6,526 nucleotides of DNA, taken from NCBI GenBank assembly GCA_002733485.1, contig NVVU01000041.1:20529-27054 (forward strand), read 5' to 3'. This DNA comes from Robiginitomaculum sp. GTDB lineage: Bacteria > Pseudomonadota > Alphaproteobacteria > Caulobacterales > Maricaulaceae. Below are positions 4,422 through 6,526 of this stretch, piece after piece. The notes beneath the pieces are model-generated. The model had not been told where the DNA came from and did not search any database. It saw only the letters and a program-made list of their open reading frames with translations. Each line of letters begins with the position of its first letter. Position 1 is the stretch's first letter. Position numbers and translations under genes: made by a program.

Positions 4422-6074
4422 ATGGCTGCTAAAGAAGTACTCTTTGAAGCTGCGGCGCGCGATCGTTTGATGCGCGGCGTTGATATTCTTGCCAATGCGG
4501 TAAGAGTGACCCTGGGCCCCAAAGGCCGTAATGTTGTTCTGGACAAATCTTTTGGCGCCCCGCGCACCACCAAAGACGGTGTCACCGTTGCCAAAGAGAT
4601 CGAGCTGGAAGACAAGTTTGAAAACATGGGCGCACAAATGCTGCGCGAAGTGGCCTCCAAGGCCAATGATGTTGCCGGTGACGGCACCACCACCGCCACT
4701 GTGCTGGCCCAATCCATCGTGTCCGAAGGCATGAAGCGCGTTGCCGCTGGCATGAATCCGATGGATTTGAAACGTGGTGTTGATGCTGCGGTTGCCGCCG
4801 TCGTCAAGGACATTGTCAAACAGGCTAAAAAAGTCAAAACCAACGAAGAAATTGCGCAAGTTGGCTCTATCTCTGCCAATGGCGAAACTGAAATTGGTGC
4901 CATGATTGCCAAAGCCATGGAAAAAGTCGGCAATGAAGGCGTGATCACGGTTGAAGAAGCCAAATCGCTGGATACCGAGCTGGATGTTGTTGAAGGTATG
5001 CAGTTTGACCGTGGTTATCTGTCTCCTTACTTCATCACCGATCCGGACAAGATGATCTCCGTTATGGAAGACCCGCTGATCCTGCTGCACGAGAAAAAAC
5101 TCTCCAACCTGCAAGCCATGCTGCCGATCCTCGAATCTGTGGTACAGGCCTCTCGTCCGCTGATCATCATTGCCGAAGACATTGAAGGCGAAGCTTTGGC
5201 GACCCTGGTGGTCAACAAGCTGCGCGGCGGTTTGAAAATCGCTGCGGTCAAGGCCCCTGGTTTTGGCGATCGTCGCAAGGCCATGCTGGAAGACATTGCC
5301 ATTCTGACCGGTGGTCAGGTGATCTCCGAAGATCTGGGCATCAAGCTTGAAAACGTCACTATGGATATGCTTGGTTCTGCCAAGAAAGTGTCGATTACCA
5401 AAGATGACACCACCATCGTTGATGGCTCTGGCGAAAAAGAAGGCATTGAAGCGCGCATCGCGCAAATCCGCCGTCAGATCGAAGATAGTACGTCCGATTA
5501 TGATAAGGAAAAACTGCAGGAACGTCTGGCTAAACTGGCTGGCGGCGTGGCAGTCATCAAGGTTGGCGGTGCCACCGAGATGGAAGTGAAGGAACGCAAA
5601 GACCGCGTCGAAGATGCCTTGAATGCCACCCGTGCAGCCGTCGAAGAAGGCATTGTGCCGGGTGGTGGCTCTGCTCTCTTACGCGCTTCAAAGCTGATTA
5701 ACGTTGAAACAGCTAATGATGACCAGAAAGCGGGCGTTGAAATTGTCCGCCGCGCGTTGCAGGAGCCGGTTCGCCAGATTGCCCAAAACGCCGGTGCTGA
5801 AGGCTCGATCGTCGTTGGCAAAATCCTCGACTCCAAAAATGCCAATTTTGGCTATGATGCCCAAAACGATGTCTATGTTGACATGGTTGAAGCCGGCATT
5901 ATTGATCCGGTCAAGGTTGTGCGTTCTGCGCTGCAAAACGCCGCCTCCGTTGCGGGCCTGATCATCACCACCGAAGCGGCTGTGGCCGATGCACCAAAGA
6001 AGGAAGCTGCCGGTGGCGGCATGCCTGACATGGGCGGTATGGGCGGAATGGGTGGCATGGGCGGCATGATGTAA
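4422..6074 (+). CDS. groEL: Chaperonin GroEL
   Basis: The 60-kDa chaperonin subunit that forms two stacked heptameric rings and folds proteins in ATP-driven cycles with GroES. At 550 aa it is full length. The equatorial domain has LGPKGRNVVLDKSFG (31-45), KDG (51-53, D52) and GDGTTTATVLA (86-96, D87), the ATP and magnesium site. The intermediate domain residue D398 (in VEDALNATRAAVEEG) needed for hydrolysis is present, and GGG follows at 414-416. The apical domain spans about 191-375 with EGMQFDRGYLSPYF near its start. The tail GGGMPDMGGMGGMGGMGGMM is the usual flexible GGM repeat. The translation contains no cysteine that I can find. AGGAAA (4411-4416) precedes ATG 4422 by 5 nt. It is the second gene of the groESL operon and is followed by an intrinsic terminator. 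All catalytic residues checked are intact. Confidence 0.98.
   Translation: MAAKEVLFEAAARDRLMRGVDILANAVRVTLGPKGRNVVLDKSFGAPRTTKDGVTVAKEIELEDKFENMGAQMLREVASKANDVAGDGTTTATVLAQSIVSEGMKRVAAGMNPMDLKRGVDAAVAAVVKDIVKQAKKVKTNEEIAQVGSISANGETEIGAMIAKAMEKVGNEGVITVEEAKSLDTELDVVEGMQFDRGYLSPYFITDPDKMISVMEDPLILLHEKKLSNLQAMLPILESVVQASRPLIIIAEDIEGEALATLVVNKLRGGLKIAAVKAPGFGDRRKAMLEDIAILTGGQVISEDLGIKLENVTMDMLGSAKKVSITKDDTTIVDGSGEKEGIEARIAQIRRQIEDSTSDYDKEKLQERLAKLAGGVAVIKVGGATEMEVKERKDRVEDALNATRAAVEEGIVPGGGSALLRASKLINVETANDDQKAGVEIVRRALQEPVRQIAQNAGAEGSIVVGKILDSKNANFGYDAQNDVYVDMVEAGIIDPVKVVRSALQNAASVAGLIITTEAAVADAPKKEAAGGGMPDMGGMGGMGGMGGMM
6030..6071 (+). repeat. GGM-coding tandem repeat at the groEL 3' end
   Basis: Four near-identical 9-nt units of the type ATGGGCGGN encode the Met-Gly-Gly tail of GroEL. 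The units differ at synonymous positions, so selection is on the peptide. The tail projects into the folding cavity in characterised GroEL proteins. Confidence 0.85.
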
Positions 6075-6113
6075 TCATGATGCTCTGACCATCCGGTCTA
6101 TAGAATAAAGAAG

Positions 6114-6141
6114 GGCGGTCTCTGATGGGGCCGCCTTTTTT
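6114..6141 (+). terminator. Intrinsic terminator of the groESL operon
   Basis: GGCGGTC (6114-6120) pairs with GGCCGCC (6129-6135) through seven pairs including one G-U, around an 8-nt loop, and is followed by six T residues (6136-6141). An A/G run before the stem (6111-6113) can extend the pairing with the T-tract. It lies 40 nt after the groEL stop codon. Confidence 0.9.
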
Positions 6142-6190
6142 GTTTGAAGTTAAAAAGTAATTATCTACACCAGTAAAACTAAACTATTTT

Positions 6191-6274
6191 CGTCACTCCG
6201 GCGAAAGCCGGAGTCCAGTTCTTTCCTTTTCGCCCAAACTTAAGGGCTGGATACCGACTTTCGTCGGTATGACG
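6191..6274. repeat. Double-hairpin (BIME-like) repeat, copy B
   Basis: Unit 1: CGTCA (6191-6195), CTCCGGC (6196-6202), loop GAAA, GCCGGAG (6207-6213), then TCCAG (6214-6218). Unit 2 is inverted: CTGGA (6247-6251), TACCGAC (6252-6258), loop TTTC, GTCGGTA (6263-6269), TGACG (6270-6274). Both stems are perfect 7-bp pairs. The units read the same on opposite strands apart from three paired, compensatory stem changes. Unit 1 on the plus strand would form a C(GAAA)G GNRA tetraloop, a very stable RNA hairpin. The boundary motifs are those of the element at 2049-2127. Confidence 0.88.
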
Positions 6275-6293
6275 ACGCGTGTTTTTTCGTACA

Positions 6294-6323
6294 TTGAGTA
6301 AAAACGATGCATTAAAATATGAT
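6294..6323 (+). promoter_or_regulatory. Sigma70-type promoter candidate for the KAP-like gene
   Basis: TTGAGT (6294-6299, 4/6) and TATGAT (6318-6323, 5/6) are 18 nt apart. Transcription would start at about 6330, leaving a leader of some 40 nt before ATG 6372. It is placed after the double-hairpin repeat and reads only into the last gene. Confidence 0.5.
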
Positions 6324-6371
6324 ACTTAAAAAACCAATGAATTCTTGCACTAGAAGAATATGGAGCCTGAA

Positions 6372-6526
6372 ATGCGCTTATTTCCCGCAGAATTAGAAAT
6401 TGGAGACAATGAAGGTTTTTCTAAAGAAAAAGATATTTTTCAACGTGAGAAAATTGGCGTTGGTCTTACCAATATTTTGACATCTGTATCTGAACCCTGC
6501 GTGGCAGCAGTCGATGGATCATGGGG
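6372..6526 (+). CDS. KAP-family P-loop NTPase, N-terminal fragment
   Basis: Only 51 codons are in the window. The product begins MRLFPAELEIGDNEGF, continues with DIFQREKIGVGLTNIL (21-36), and ends CVAAVDGSW plus a first G, exactly where KAP NTPases have the Walker A run G-x-WGsGKT. The order short acidic lead, R-containing helix, hydrophobic strand, DGxWG matches bacterial KAP-family proteins as I recall them. Such proteins couple nucleotide hydrolysis to varied, mostly unknown tasks; PifA of plasmid F and QatA of the Qat system are defence-related members. GGAG (6362-6365) stands 6 nt before ATG 6372, so I prefer this start to the in-frame ATG at 6360, which has only a weak purine run upstream. 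The DNA is AT-rich (18 G+C of 60 at 6421-6480). The family call rests on a short segment and cannot be completed here. Confidence 0.68.
   Translation, partial: MRLFPAELEIGDNEGFSKEKDIFQREKIGVGLTNILTSVSEPCVAAVDGSW

Noticed and set aside
4398..5465. A 355-codon ORF on the minus strand opposite groEL
   Set aside because: It is antisense to an intact, strongly conserved groEL; the product is rich in F, H, N and G as expected for the complement of GC-biased codons, and no domain is seen. Such antisense frames opposite chaperone genes are known annotation artefacts.
6360..6371. ATG at 6360 as the start of the KAP-like gene
   Set aside because: Only a weak AGAAG lies upstream, while the in-frame ATG at 6372 has GGAG at 6-nt spacing and the family-like start MRLFPAELEI.
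6142..6371. Small gene or RNA between groEL and the KAP-like gene
   Set aside because: No ORF with a ribosome binding site or tRNA-like fold was found; the interval is explained by the repeat and a promoter.

Overview
The window looks like a chromosomal segment of an alphaproteobacterium. The evidence is indirect: a groES-groEL operon with a CIRCE operator beside a CTTGA-type heat-shock promoter, alphaproteobacterial-style GroES and GroEL sequences, a MerR-regulated large acyl-CoA dehydrogenase, and intergenic palindromic repeats of kinds common in that class. The lineage below class level is not resolved.

Layout. Bases 1-1928, minus strand: a two-gene operon with a MerR-family regulator (1473-1928) followed after 18 nt by a large acyl-CoA dehydrogenase (1-1454, C-terminus outside the window). 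An ACGTTAACGT palindrome overlaps the putative promoter of the regulator, so the operon is probably autoregulated and concerned with fatty-acid or other acyl-CoA oxidation. Bases 1929-2276: a 348-nt gene-free stretch with the operator/promoter and three palindromic repeat elements. Bases 2277-3257, minus strand: an AT-rich gene for a 326-aa protein with a C-terminal HEPN-like domain (R266-x4-H271), possibly an RNase of the Apea-like group. Bases 3346-3912, plus strand: a GC-rich GNAT acetyltransferase, divergent from the HEPN gene across 88 bp. Bases 3952-6141: the complete groES-groEL transcription unit, with heat-shock-type promoter, imperfect CIRCE, groES, an intercistronic hairpin, groEL and an intrinsic terminator. 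Bases 6142-6371: a double-hairpin repeat and a sigma70-type promoter. Bases 6372-6526: the first 51 codons of an AT-rich gene that reads like the N-terminus of a KAP-family P-loop NTPase, cut by the window edge just at its Walker A motif.

How it fits together. The chaperonin operon and the acyl-CoA operon are ordinary core functions. The HEPN protein and the KAP-like NTPase stand out as accessory: both are much more AT-rich than their neighbours and both belong to superfamilies with known members in phage defence. Nothing here shows that they act together; they are separated by about 3.1 kb of core genes. The most notable non-coding structure is a family of paired hairpins (2049-2127 and 6191-6274) whose four units share outer and inner boundary motifs while the stems differ by paired compensatory changes.
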